Below, piece by piece: positions 1 through 5,875 of a stretch of DNA of 9,331 bases; within the stretch, counting starts at the first letter, position 1; each line of letters starts with the position of its first letter. The notes below the pieces were generated by a model, which saw only the letters and a program-made list of their open reading frames with translations, was not told the DNA's origin and did not search any database. The DNA is taken from contig CAKQIY010000059.1 of assembly GCA_934247115.1 (NCBI GenBank), forward strand, positions 1 to 9,331, written 5' to 3'. The DNA comes from an uncultured Coprococcus sp. GTDB lineage: Bacteria; Bacillota; Clostridia; Lachnospirales; Lachnospiraceae. A program made the position numbers and the translations under genes.

Positions 1-14
1 ACTCTATATAATTA

Positions 15-1415
15 TTACTTGTTGTTCTTGATGTACTCATCAATTCCCTTTGCACCAGCTCTGCCAGCTTCCATTGCAAGTATAACTGTTGCAGCACCTG
101 TTACAGCATCACCGCCGGCATATACGCCTTCCTTGGTGGTCTGTCCGTTTGCCTCTTCTGCAACGATACACTTCCACTTGTTTGTCTCAAGTCCCTCTGT
201 TGTCGATGAGATAAGTGGGTTTGGTGAAGTTCCAAGTGACATGATGACTGTGTCAACGTCCATTGTGAACTCTGAATCAGGAATCTCAACAGGTCTTCTT
301 CTGCCTGATGCATCAGGCTCGCCAAGCTCCATCTTCACACACTTCATACCGCATACCCAGCCATTCTCATCCTCAAGGATCTCTGTTGGGTTTGTGAGGA
401 GATCAAATATGATTCCCTCTTCCTTAGCGTGGTGAACTTCCTCAACTCTGGCTGGGAGTTCCTCCTCTGAACGTCTGTATACGATATGTGTCTCAGCGCC
501 AAGTCTGAGTGCTGTTCTCGCTGCATCCATAGCAACATTTCCACCGCCGACTACGGCAACCTTCTTGCCTCTCATGATAGGTGTATTTGAATTCTCGTCA
601 AATGCCTTCATGAGATTGCTTCTTGTAAGGTACTCATTTGCCGAGAATACGCCATTGGCATTCTCACCCGGGATACCCATGAACTTAGGAAGTCCTGCGC
701 CTGATCCGATGAACACTGCGTCAAATCCCTCATCCTCAAGGAGTGAGTCGATGGTAACTGACTTTCCTACTACTACATTTGTCTCTATCTTGACACCAAG
801 TGACTTGATGTTCTCGATCTCCTTGGCAACTACCTTCTCCTTTGGAAGACGGAACTCTGGGATTCCGTATACGAGAACTCCGCCTGGCTGGTGAAGTGCC
901 TCGAATATAGTTACATCGTAACCCATCTTTGCAAGATCTCCGGCTGCTGTCACACCTGAAGGGCCTGATCCGATGACTGCCACCTTGTGACCGTTCATCT
1001 CCTTTGCAGGCTCTGGCTTGATTCCGTTCTCACGAGCCCAGTCAGCAACAAATCTCTCAAGCTTACCGATGGATATCGCCTCGCCCTTGATTCCTCTGAT
1101 ACACTTCTGCTCACACTGTGTCTCCTGTGGACATACACGGCCACATACAGCAGGAAGTGCTGATGACTCGCTGATGATCTTGAATGCCTCAGCGAAGTTG
1201 CCTTCCTTGACCTGAGCTATAAATCCAGGAATATTAATAGATACAGGACAGCCATTCATACATGGGGCATTCTTACATCCTATACATCTTGAAGCCTCAG
1301 CCATAGCCTCCTCTTCATTATATCCGTAACAAACCTCTTCAAAATTCTTTGCACGTACCTGTGGCTCCTGCTCGCGAACCGGCACTCTCTTCCAAACATC
1401 TACTTCTATAGCCAT
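15..1415 (-). CDS. nfnB: NfnB, large subunit of NADH-dependent reduced ferredoxin:NADP+ oxidoreductase
   Basis: The 466-residue protein matches the glutamate synthase small-chain/NfnB family. Residues 44-56 show C44-x2-C47-x4-C52-x3-C56, and residues 91-105 add C91, C95, C101 and C105, the N-terminal pattern for two [4Fe-4S] clusters. A first Rossmann motif (GSGPSG, 149-154) should bind FAD, a second (GGGNVA, 290-295) NADPH, and GGDAVTGAA near 434-442 is the conserved C-terminal FAD segment. In characterised NfnAB, this subunit carries the bifurcating FAD and handles ferredoxin and NADP+, while NfnA handles NADH. The ATG shares one base with the nfnA stop (TAATG), with GGAGGTG inside the end of nfnA, so the two are probably translationally coupled. 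Taken alone it could be named gltD, but the adjacent nfnA and the absence of a GltB large subunit favour Nfn. The stop lies 15 bases from the window edge, so a terminator cannot be judged. Confidence 0.93.
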   Translation of the reverse strand: MAIEVDVWKRVPVREQEPQVRAKNFEEVCYGYNEEEAMAEASRCIGCKNAPCMNGCPVSINIPGFIAQVKEGNFAEAFKIISESSALPAVCGRVCPQETQCEQKCIRGIKGEAISIGKLERFVADWARENGIKPEPAKEMNGHKVAVIGSGPSGVTAAGDLAKMGYDVTIFEALHQPGGVLVYGIPEFRLPKEKVVAKEIENIKSLGVKIETNVVVGKSVTIDSLLEDEGFDAVFIGSGAGLPKFMGIPGENANGVFSANEYLTRSNLMKAFDENSNTPIMRGKKVAVVGGGNVAMDAARTALRLGAETHIVYRRSEEELPARVEEVHHAKEEGIIFDLLTNPTEILEDENGWVCGMKCVKMELGEPDASGRRRPVEIPDSEFTMDVDTVIMSLGTSPNPLISSTTEGLETNKWKCIVAEEANGQTTKEGVYAGGDAVTGAATVILAMEAGRAGAKGIDEYIKNNK

Positions 1416-2302
1416 TACTTGTCACCTCCACAGTTTCCACATCCGCCATGATGTGTATCGCCCTCTTTTGCTGCAAGGAATGCTCTGCCCTCTACAGTCT
1501 TGTAGAGCTGCTGACGCTGCATAGCCTCCTCAAAGTTCACCTTGTGTCCGTCGAACTCTGGTCCATCTACACATGCGAACTTGACCTCTCCACCTACTGT
1601 TACACGACAGGCACCACACATACCTGTTCCGTCTACCATGATAGGGTTAAGGCTGACAACTGTAGGAATCTCAAGCTCCTTTGTGAGCTTACATACAAAC
1701 TTCATCATGATCATAGGTCCGATAGCAACACATACATCATACTTGTTGCCAGCGTCTACAAGCTTCTGGATCTCATTGGTAACGACACCCTTGCTTCCAT
1801 ATGAACCGTCATCTGTTGTGATATACAGGTTGCCGGCTACCTTCTTCATCTTATCCTCAAGAATGATGAGTGACTTGTTTCTTCCTCCGATGATGACATC
1901 AGCATCGATACCCTGCTCGTGGAGCCACTTTACCTGTGGGTATACAGGTGCTGTTCCAACACCACCTGCAACGAAGAGGATCTTCTTTTTCTTGAGTTCT
2001 TCTATATCCTCCTTGCAGAACTCTGATGGACATCCAAGTGGTCCAACGAAATCCGCAAATGAATCTCCAACTTTCTTATTCTTCATCATCTCTGTAGCAG
2101 CTCCAACTACCTGGAATACTATAGTGATGGTTCCGTCCTCTCTTGAGTAATCACAGATAGTGAGAGGGATTCTCTCTCCATCCTCTGAACCTCTGACAAT
2201 TACAAACTGTCCCGGAAGACATTTATTTGCAACTCGTGGTGCAACCACGTCCATGAGGTATATGGTCTCTGTCAACTGTTCAACCTTAGTAATCTTATAC
2301 AC
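1415..2302 (-). CDS. nfnA: NfnA, small FAD/[2Fe-2S] subunit of NADH-dependent ferredoxin:NADP+ oxidoreductase
   Basis: The 295-residue protein belongs to the ferredoxin-NADP reductase-like family shared by NfnA, sulfide dehydrogenase beta and PyrK. RIPLTICDY (44-52) is the FAD-binding motif and GGVGTAP (113-119) the NAD-binding loop. A C-terminal cluster segment has C229, C232 and C244, with D224 just upstream; known NfnA [2Fe-2S] clusters use three Cys plus one Asp, and this spacing fits. The family role is NADH oxidation and electron transfer to the bifurcating FAD of NfnB. The protein ends in a Gly/Cys tail with HHGGCGNCGG, giving two extra cysteines (C288, C291). Translation starts at a GTG codon (2300-2302) behind AAGGACGGAG, with about 6 nt between GGAG and the start. 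No in-frame ATG gives a better N-terminus, because the family fold begins at residue 1-5. It is the first gene of the two-gene nfnAB unit. Confidence 0.92.
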   Translation of the reverse strand: MYKITKVEQLTETIYLMDVVAPRVANKCLPGQFVIVRGSEDGERIPLTICDYSREDGTITIVFQVVGAATEMMKNKKVGDSFADFVGPLGCPSEFCKEDIEELKKKKILFVAGGVGTAPVYPQVKWLHEQGIDADVIIGGRNKSLIILEDKMKKVAGNLYITTDDGSYGSKGVVTNEIQKLVDAGNKYDVCVAIGPMIMMKFVCKLTKELEIPTVVSLNPIMVDGTGMCGACRVTVGGEVKFACVDGPEFDGHKVNFEEAMQRQQLYKTVEGRAFLAAKEGDTHHGGCGNCGGDK

Positions 2303-2322
2303 TCTGTGCTCCGTCCTTTCCG

Positions 2323-2340
2323 ACAGTCAAATCTGACTGT
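2323..2340 (-). promoter_or_regulatory. Small stem-loop just upstream of the nfnA ribosome binding site
   Basis: On the sense strand ACAGTCA and TGACTGT form a perfect 7-bp stem closed by GATT. It ends only a few bases before GGAAAGGACGGAG, the Shine-Dalgarno region of nfnA, so it could affect ribosome access or mRNA stability, or act as a small DNA operator. There is no U-run, so it is not a terminator. The function is inferred; only the dyad is seen. Confidence 0.35.
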
Positions 2341-2381
2341 TATGATCATTTTATTCTGTAAATGGGTGCAAATGCCCCCTA

Positions 2382-2410
2382 TTTATACACGTACGTACTT
2401 AATTTAGCAA
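2382..2410 (-). promoter_or_regulatory. Probable sigma-A promoter of nfnAB
   Basis: Read on the minus strand, a -35 box TTGCTA (2410-2405) is separated by exactly 17 bp from a -10 box TATAAA (2387-2382). Transcription would start near 2375, giving a leader of about 73 nt that begins close to GGGGGCATTTGCACCC, an imperfect dyad. The promoter lies downstream of the terminator at 2575-2616, which supports nfnAB as an independent unit. It is a prediction from consensus matching only. Confidence 0.55.
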
Positions 2411-2574
2411 AAAATATCAACAAAATCAAGGTATATGTAAAAATAGCGCTGCATTACTGCAACACTGTGTTTTTCATATTTGCACCGCATCTTCCATATT
2501 TGGTACAAATTTATCCTTGCAAGTGCCTTATTCGTTCCTTCAGGCACAAAATCCTAAAAATTATCCTCAGGTGC
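2411..2574. other. Intergenic stretch without a recognised gene
   Basis: This AT-rich piece lies between the terminator of the small unknown gene and the nfnA promoter. It holds an 11-base palindrome AACACTGTGTT (2461-2471), a weak 6-bp stem GTGCCT/AGGCAC on the minus strand, and several scattered copies of a GTGCAAA/TTTGCACC-like word. The word CATATTTG occurs twice within about 30 bases (near 2477 and 2499). Nothing codes convincingly. The repeated words could be regulator half-sites, but they may be chance in AT-rich DNA. Confidence 0.3.
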
Positions 2575-2616
2575 AAAAAATCCCGCCAAAAGAGAAAATT
2601 TTCTCTCTGGCAGGGA
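2575..2616 (-). terminator. Rho-independent terminator after the small unknown gene
   Basis: On the minus strand TCCCTGCCA is complementary to TGGCGGGA with one bulged T. The inner stem continues through the palindrome AGAGAAAATTTTCTCT, and the hairpin is followed at once by TTTTTT (2580-2575). It lies about 120 nt downstream of the gene that ends at 2739 and separates it from nfnAB. Confidence 0.85.
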
Positions 2617-2738
2617 CTATTATATCTTACGTGATACAAAACTGCATCCACTGTTATTCTTTTGTCTCATTACACAATCTTGCTGGCACATTTCAGTGTC
2701 AATACATCTTACTAGCTTTTTCTATATCTTACTTTATA

Positions 2739-3044
2739 TTACTGCCTCTTCCTCTTCGCCTTGGCCTTGAGTGCTTCCTCTTTCCTTCGCTCGTTCTCCT
2801 GAATTATAAGCTTCTTCATTCCCTCCAGCTTTTTCTGGTTCAGCTTTATCTGCTCAAGCTCGCTCTCCGCTACCTGCTGTGCCTCTTTGCTCTGGAAGCT
2901 GACAAACTTGTCAAATGCTCCCGGATAGGCAAATGTCTTTTCTACATTATTATAAGAAAATACTATTCTTATATGGCTTCCATCACATTCCATCACACTG
3001 CCTTCACCAAACTTCACATGGTTTACTTTTTCATTCTCAAACAT
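2739..3044 (-). CDS. Small protein of unknown function: Tudor/SH3-like N-terminal module plus basic coiled coil
   Basis: This is a 101-residue protein I cannot assign to a named function. Residues 7-48 contain VNHVKFGEGSV, then a beta-rich IRIVFS, then KTFAYPGAFDKFV. The pattern V-x-H-x2-FG-x-G-x-V ... F-x-YP-x-AF-x2-F recurs in clostridial proteins and resembles small SH3/Tudor-like barrels, also seen in CarD- and UvrD-type modules, that bind nucleic acid or protein. Residues 52-101 are strongly charged and helix-forming, probably coiled coil, ending in the very basic AKAKRKRQ, which suggests RNA or DNA contact. There is no signal peptide, membrane segment or catalytic motif, so it should be cytosolic. 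The ATG follows AGGAGG by about 8 nt. The gene has its own promoter and terminator and so appears monocistronic. That it is a real gene is well supported; the fold is inferred and the role unknown. Confidence 0.82.
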   Translation of the reverse strand: MFENEKVNHVKFGEGSVMECDGSHIRIVFSYNNVEKTFAYPGAFDKFVSFQSKEAQQVAESELEQIKLNQKKLEGMKKLIIQENERRKEEALKAKAKRKRQ

Positions 3045-3113
3045 TATTGCATCCTCCTATCCATATTATTTCCATCTACAATACAATTGAAACAAACGCA
3101 CTAAAATTGCTAT

Positions 3114-3142
3114 ATGATACACCTGTCCGTTTCGATTCGCAA
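3114..3142 (-). promoter_or_regulatory. Probable promoter of the small unknown gene
   Basis: On the minus strand a -35 box TTGCGA (3142-3137) is followed after 17 bp by a -10 box TATCAT (3119-3114). The start of transcription would be near 3107, about 60 nt before the ATG at 3044. It lies just downstream of the ptsI terminator. The remainder of the 308-nt gap (3045-3352) contains that terminator and AT-rich sequence with nothing else recognisable. Confidence 0.5.
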
Positions 3143-3191
3143 GGCTTACTCTGATCACCAAGTGTTCTTCCTGCTACTAAATATACTGTAA

Positions 3192-3235
3192 CAAAAAAAT
3201 CGGCACTTTTTCCAGTTAAAAATGCCGACTTTTTT
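3192..3235 (-). terminator. Strong, bidirectional-type rho-independent terminator after ptsI
   Basis: TCGGCA (3200-3205) pairs with TGCCGA (3223-3228). The inner A and T runs extend the stem (TTTTT/AAAAA with one bulged G) around the loop AACTGG. On the minus strand the hairpin is followed by seven T (3199-3193). On the plus strand it is followed by six T (3230-3235), so it could act both ways, although no plus-strand gene is present. It lies about 125 nt past the ptsI stop and closes the pts unit. Confidence 0.88.
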
Positions 3236-3352
3236 ATTTTCGTGAAAATAGTCACTGCGAGTCATAGTTTTTGGTCATTATTGATTTTTCAAACACATGA
3301 GCCATATAAAATGTACTCATATTTTTACCAACCCATATTGTGCACTTTTAAT

Positions 3353-5056
3353 CTATCTTGCATTTGCCTTGAGCAGCTCTGCAACCTCCGTCTCTGTTGC
3401 AAGTGAGAGTGCCTTTGCTGCCAGCTCGTCTGCTTCAGTCTTTGACCACTTTGCTATAGTTCCTCTTGTCGCAAGAACTGAGGTGGCACTGACTGAAAAC
3501 TCTCCCAGTCCAAATGATATAAGGAGAGGTATAAGCAATGGATCTGCTGCCGCCTCACCACACATGCCTACCATGATGCCCGCTGCATTTGCCGCCTCGA
3601 TGATATTCTTCATGGAGCGGAGAACTGCAGGATTGTAGGATGAGTACAGATAAGCAACCTTCGCATTACCTCTGTCTACTGCCATGGTGTACTGTGTCAG
3701 ATCGTTTGTACCAATACTGAAGAAATCTGCCTCCTTTGCGAGCAGATCTGCTATAAGACTTGCCGCAGGAGTCTCTATCATCGCGCCGACCTGGATATCC
3801 TTGTTGTATGCTATATTCTCAGCGTCAAGCTCAACCATAAGCTCCTTTACAAGAGCCTTCACACTTCTGATCTCATCAACACATGTGACAAGCGGTACCA
3901 TGATCTTGATATCGCCAAATGCACTCGCACGGAGAAGCGCCCTGAGCTGTACTCTGTATGAATCTTTATTCTGCAGACAATATCTCACGGCTCTGAAACC
4001 TAAGAACGGATTGTCCTCTTTCTCAAGTCCAAGGTATGGGATGTCCTTGTCACCGCCCACATCAAGTGTTCTGATGATAACCTCTCTGCCCTCCATGGTC
4101 TCAACGGCTGCCTTGTATGCCTGGAACTGCTCTTCCTCAGATGGGAGCTCCGATGCGCCCATGAACAGGAACTCTGTTCTGAAAAGGCCAACGCCCTCTC
4201 CGTCGCATGCAGCAACCTGCTTTGCATCCTCCGGATTGCCGATATTGCCATACAAATGTACTTTTACACCGTCGGCTGTGACTGTATCTTTGCCTCTATA
4301 TACCTCAAGAAGAGCCTTGTCGCTAAGATACTTCTCTCTCTTTGCACGATATTCTTCTATCTCTTCCTGGGCCGGATCAAGTATGCAGATTCCATCGCAT
4401 CCGTCAACTACTGCTGTCATGCCATCCGAAACCTTGTCAACTATTCCGTCCACACTAAGTACCGCAGGTATCTCAAGCGCCCTCGCAAGAATAGCTGAGT
4501 GGGATGTCTTGCCGCCAACCGCAGTGATGATTCCTGCCACATTCTCCTTGACGATTCCTGCTGTCATGGATGGGGTGAGATCCTCAGCCACAAGAATCGT
4601 TCCGGCTGGAACCTCTGATATGTTCACATCTGGTGTGCCTGTAAGTATCTTGAGCATTCTCACCTTGATGTCGCCGATATCAGTTGCTCTCTGTCTTGTG
4701 AGCTCATCATCTGCCATCTGGAACATTCCGGCAAACATATCACATGTACTCTCAAATGCAGCCTCTGCACAGGTTCCGCTCATGATTGATCCCTTTGTGA
4801 TTTCATCCATTCCCGGATCTGTGAGGAGCAGTATGTGTCCCTCAAGTATCTCCGCATTGTGCTCTCCGACACTCTCCTTCATGGCCTCTGCCATGGCATG
4901 AGTCTTCTCTGTAAATGCTGCAACTGCATCGTCATATCTCTTGATCTCCGCATCAGTATCTGTGATCGTTCTGTTCTCATATTCCGGCTTTGCGTCAGAT
5001 ATGATCACAACCTTTCCAACGCCGTAGCCGGCTGAACCCGCGATTCCTTTATTCAT
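3353..5056 (-). CDS. ptsI: Enzyme I of the phosphotransferase system (PEP-protein phosphotransferase)
   Basis: This cytosolic enzyme takes phosphate from phosphoenolpyruvate onto a histidine and passes it to HPr, the first step for all PTS sugars. The 567 residues match the usual length of about 570. The N-terminal HPr-binding and phosphohistidine domain carries GGKTSHSAILAR (181-192) with the active His186. The C-terminal PEP-binding TIM barrel shows LFRTEFLFM (291-299), LDVGGDKDIPYLG (331-343), GAMIETPAA (424-432), FSIGTNDLTQY (446-456) and GMCGEAA (497-503) with the catalytic Cys499. All key residues are present, so it should be active. The ATG has GGAGG 7 nt upstream. It lies 138 nt downstream of ptsH with a hairpin between them, and is followed by a strong terminator. 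It is probably co-transcribed with ptsH. No unusual features were seen in the coding sequence. Confidence 0.98.
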   Translation of the reverse strand: MNKGIAGSAGYGVGKVVIISDAKPEYENRTITDTDAEIKRYDDAVAAFTEKTHAMAEAMKESVGEHNAEILEGHILLLTDPGMDEITKGSIMSGTCAEAAFESTCDMFAGMFQMADDELTRQRATDIGDIKVRMLKILTGTPDVNISEVPAGTILVAEDLTPSMTAGIVKENVAGIITAVGGKTSHSAILARALEIPAVLSVDGIVDKVSDGMTAVVDGCDGICILDPAQEEIEEYRAKREKYLSDKALLEVYRGKDTVTADGVKVHLYGNIGNPEDAKQVAACDGEGVGLFRTEFLFMGASELPSEEEQFQAYKAAVETMEGREVIIRTLDVGGDKDIPYLGLEKEDNPFLGFRAVRYCLQNKDSYRVQLRALLRASAFGDIKIMVPLVTCVDEIRSVKALVKELMVELDAENIAYNKDIQVGAMIETPAASLIADLLAKEADFFSIGTNDLTQYTMAVDRGNAKVAYLYSSYNPAVLRSMKNIIEAANAAGIMVGMCGEAAADPLLIPLLISFGLGEFSVSATSVLATRGTIAKWSKTEADELAAKALSLATETEVAELLKANAR

Positions 5057-5085
5057 AAGAAAACCTCCAATTATTCTCTATACAA

Positions 5086-5114
5086 CAAATGGTACTCCAG
5101 CCGAGTACCATTTG
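5086..5114 (-). promoter_or_regulatory. Perfect 12-bp hairpin in the ptsH-ptsI intergenic region
   Basis: CAAATGGTACTC (5086-5097) is fully complementary to GAGTACCATTTG (5103-5114) around a 5-nt loop. On the sense strand it is followed by TTGTATAG rather than a U-run, so it is not a classical terminator. It sits about 30 nt upstream of the ptsI ATG. A second, AT-rich dyad, ATATATAA (5150-5157) with TTATATAT (5188-5195), begins at the ptsH stop codon. Such structures may process or stabilise the transcript so that HPr is made in excess of Enzyme I. That role is inference. Confidence 0.55.
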
Positions 5115-5194
5115 CCTGTAACCTGTACTGAAGTCTGATTTCAGATTTCATATATAAATAGTCCGCTTCGACGTCAGGGCAATGTACTTATATA

Positions 5195-5458
5195 TTACTC
5201 GCCAAATCCTGACTCAATGAGCTCAACTGCCTTTGCAAGAGCCTCCTTCTCGTCTGCACCGTCACACTCTATTGTAACCTCTGCACCACACTTGATGCAT
5301 GCTGCGATGATGAGCATTACGCTCTTGGCATTGATCTTCTTGCCTGCTACGTCGAGAGTTACTGCGCATGAGAACTTTGTCATCTCCTTTGCAAACACTC
5401 CTGCTGGTCTCATATGAAGTCCCTGTTCATTTACTACTTTTACTGTCTGTGCTACCAT
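5195..5458 (-). CDS. ptsH: HPr phosphocarrier protein
   Basis: HPr carries phosphate from Enzyme I to sugar-specific IIA domains such as that of FruA. The 87-residue protein has the standard length. GLHMRPA (13-19) places the active His at exactly residue 15, with Arg17 in its usual place. Ser46 in NAKSVMLI is the site that HPr kinase phosphorylates in Firmicutes, so this copy should serve both transport and CcpA-type catabolite control. A conserved C-terminal segment follows (GADEKEALA). The start is the ATG at 5456-5458, with AAGGAG upstream. An in-frame reading to 5512 would add 18 residues from a TTG codon, but these do not resemble HPr and overlap the ribosome binding site, so they are rejected. 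It is preceded by a long, highly structured leader and followed by ptsI. Confidence 0.97.
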   Translation of the reverse strand: MVAQTVKVVNEQGLHMRPAGVFAKEMTKFSCAVTLDVAGKKINAKSVMLIIAACIKCGAEVTIECDGADEKEALAKAVELIESGFGE

Positions 5459-5567
5459 AATTTCTTCTCCTTCTTTAAAATACGGGCCGCAATTCCAGTT
5501 ATGCCACTGCAAGTGATTGTTTATATCATTTTCGGGTCGCTCCCGCTTATTTCGGCCTACAGCGTAT

Positions 5568-5596
5568 GCAACAACTGGTGGTTTTCCAGTTGTTGC
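5568..5596 (-). repeat. Perfect 11-bp inverted repeat (inner hairpin 1 of the ptsH leader)
   Basis: GCAACAACTGG (5568-5578) and CCAGTTGTTGC (5586-5596) are exact reverse complements around a 7-nt loop. On the sense strand the loop and stem edge read TGGAAAACCA. The hairpin lies one base from the 13-bp inverted repeat beside it, and both share the word TGGAAAAC at the loop. There is no T-run on either side, so it is not a terminator. Confidence 0.75.
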
Positions 5597-5597
5597 C

Positions 5598-5632
5598 GAT
5601 AATCGTCAATATGTTTTCCATTGACGATTATC
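5598..5632 (-). repeat. Perfect 13-bp inverted repeat (inner hairpin 2 of the ptsH leader)
   Basis: GATAATCGTCAAT (5598-5610) and ATTGACGATTATC (5620-5632) are exact reverse complements with a 9-nt loop, GGAAAACAT on the sense strand. Together with the adjacent 11-bp hairpin it makes a tandem pair with different stem sequences but the same loop word. That is the pattern expected if the loops, rather than the stems, are recognised. Confidence 0.75.
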
Positions 5633-5830
5633 TAAGGACCGGTGGCCTCAAATTCCCTTCAAATGATATAAACAATCACTTACAGAAATCCTCTATCATA
5701 AGCGGCCCTTGTGTTATTAAATAAGTCTTTGTGATCTGTAATTATCTACCATATGGCATCACAGTCAGATAACCATTTCATCTTTTCATTTGAGCCATGT
5801 ATAGCTATTTCACAAATCCCAATTGTATAA

Positions 5831-5839
5831 ATTATAACA
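5831..5839 (-). promoter_or_regulatory. Probable extended -10 promoter for ptsHI
   Basis: On the minus strand TGTTATAAT (5839-5831) combines a perfect -10 hexamer with an upstream TGn, which can compensate for the lack of a good -35 box (none is seen at 16-18 bp). Initiation near 5824 would give a leader of about 365 nt before ptsH. A weaker candidate is CTGACT, 16 bp, GATAAT, within about 5741-5768. No terminator is visible between fruA and this site, so read-through from the fru operon is also possible. Confidence 0.5.
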
Positions 5840-5875
5840 TTCTGTCGTTTTTTGTGCATTACTTTTGTGCAGCTT

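Larger units (their letters stand above)
5484..5708 (-). promoter_or_regulatory. Large self-complementary leader of ptsH (candidate structured RNA or palindromic element)
   Basis: Nested complementary segments are seen directly. The outermost pair is GGGCCGC (5484-5490) with GCGGCCC (5702-5708). Inside it, positions 5507-5531 match the reverse complement of 5661-5685 at 24 of 25 bases. The one difference (C5510 with A5682 on the plus strand) becomes a G-U wobble in the minus-strand, ptsH-sense RNA, but an A-C mismatch in the opposite RNA. Inside that are a GAA/GA internal loop, GGG/CCC, and two perfect hairpins at 5598-5632 and 5568-5596. The structure ends some 15 nt before the ptsH Shine-Dalgarno. 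I do not recognise it as a known riboswitch. It may be a cis-regulatory RNA, or a small MITE-like element with 25-bp terminal inverted repeats that inserted upstream of ptsH; no clear target-site duplication is visible. Confidence 0.6.

Noticed and set aside
15..1415. Naming the gene gltD (glutamate synthase small subunit)
   Set aside because: The adjacent, overlapping partner is an NfnA-type flavoprotein and no GltB large subunit is present in the window.
2517..3104. Plus-strand open frame rich in Leu/Phe/Ile that looks like a membrane protein
   Set aside because: It runs antisense through the small unknown gene and across its terminator. The hydrophobicity comes from reading the complement of Lys/Glu-rich codons, and no ribosome binding site supports it.
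3684..4901. Long plus-strand open frame (405 codons) opposite ptsI
   Set aside because: It is antisense to a clearly conserved gene, has a Ser/Pro/Thr-rich composition typical of reverse-strand shadows, and has no recognisable domain.
5195..5512. Longer HPr starting at TTG 5512
   Set aside because: The 18 extra residues are unlike HPr. The ATG at 5458 has a good Shine-Dalgarno and places the active His at residue 15 and the regulatory Ser at 46.
5568..5632. Tandem hairpins as rho-independent terminators for fruA
   Set aside because: Neither has a U-run on either strand, and they lie more than 240 nt after the fruA stop, beyond a likely ptsH promoter.
5507..5685. Invertible promoter (phase-variable switch) flanked by 25-bp inverted repeats
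   Set aside because: No recombinase gene is in the window. The interior is itself nearly symmetrical hairpins, so inversion would change little, and the probable promoter at 5831-5839 lies outside the repeats.
5459..5875. CcpA cre site or LicT/SacY-type antiterminator site in the ptsH leader
   Set aside because: I found no convincing match to the cre consensus and no hairpin resembling a RAT antiterminator overlapping a terminator.
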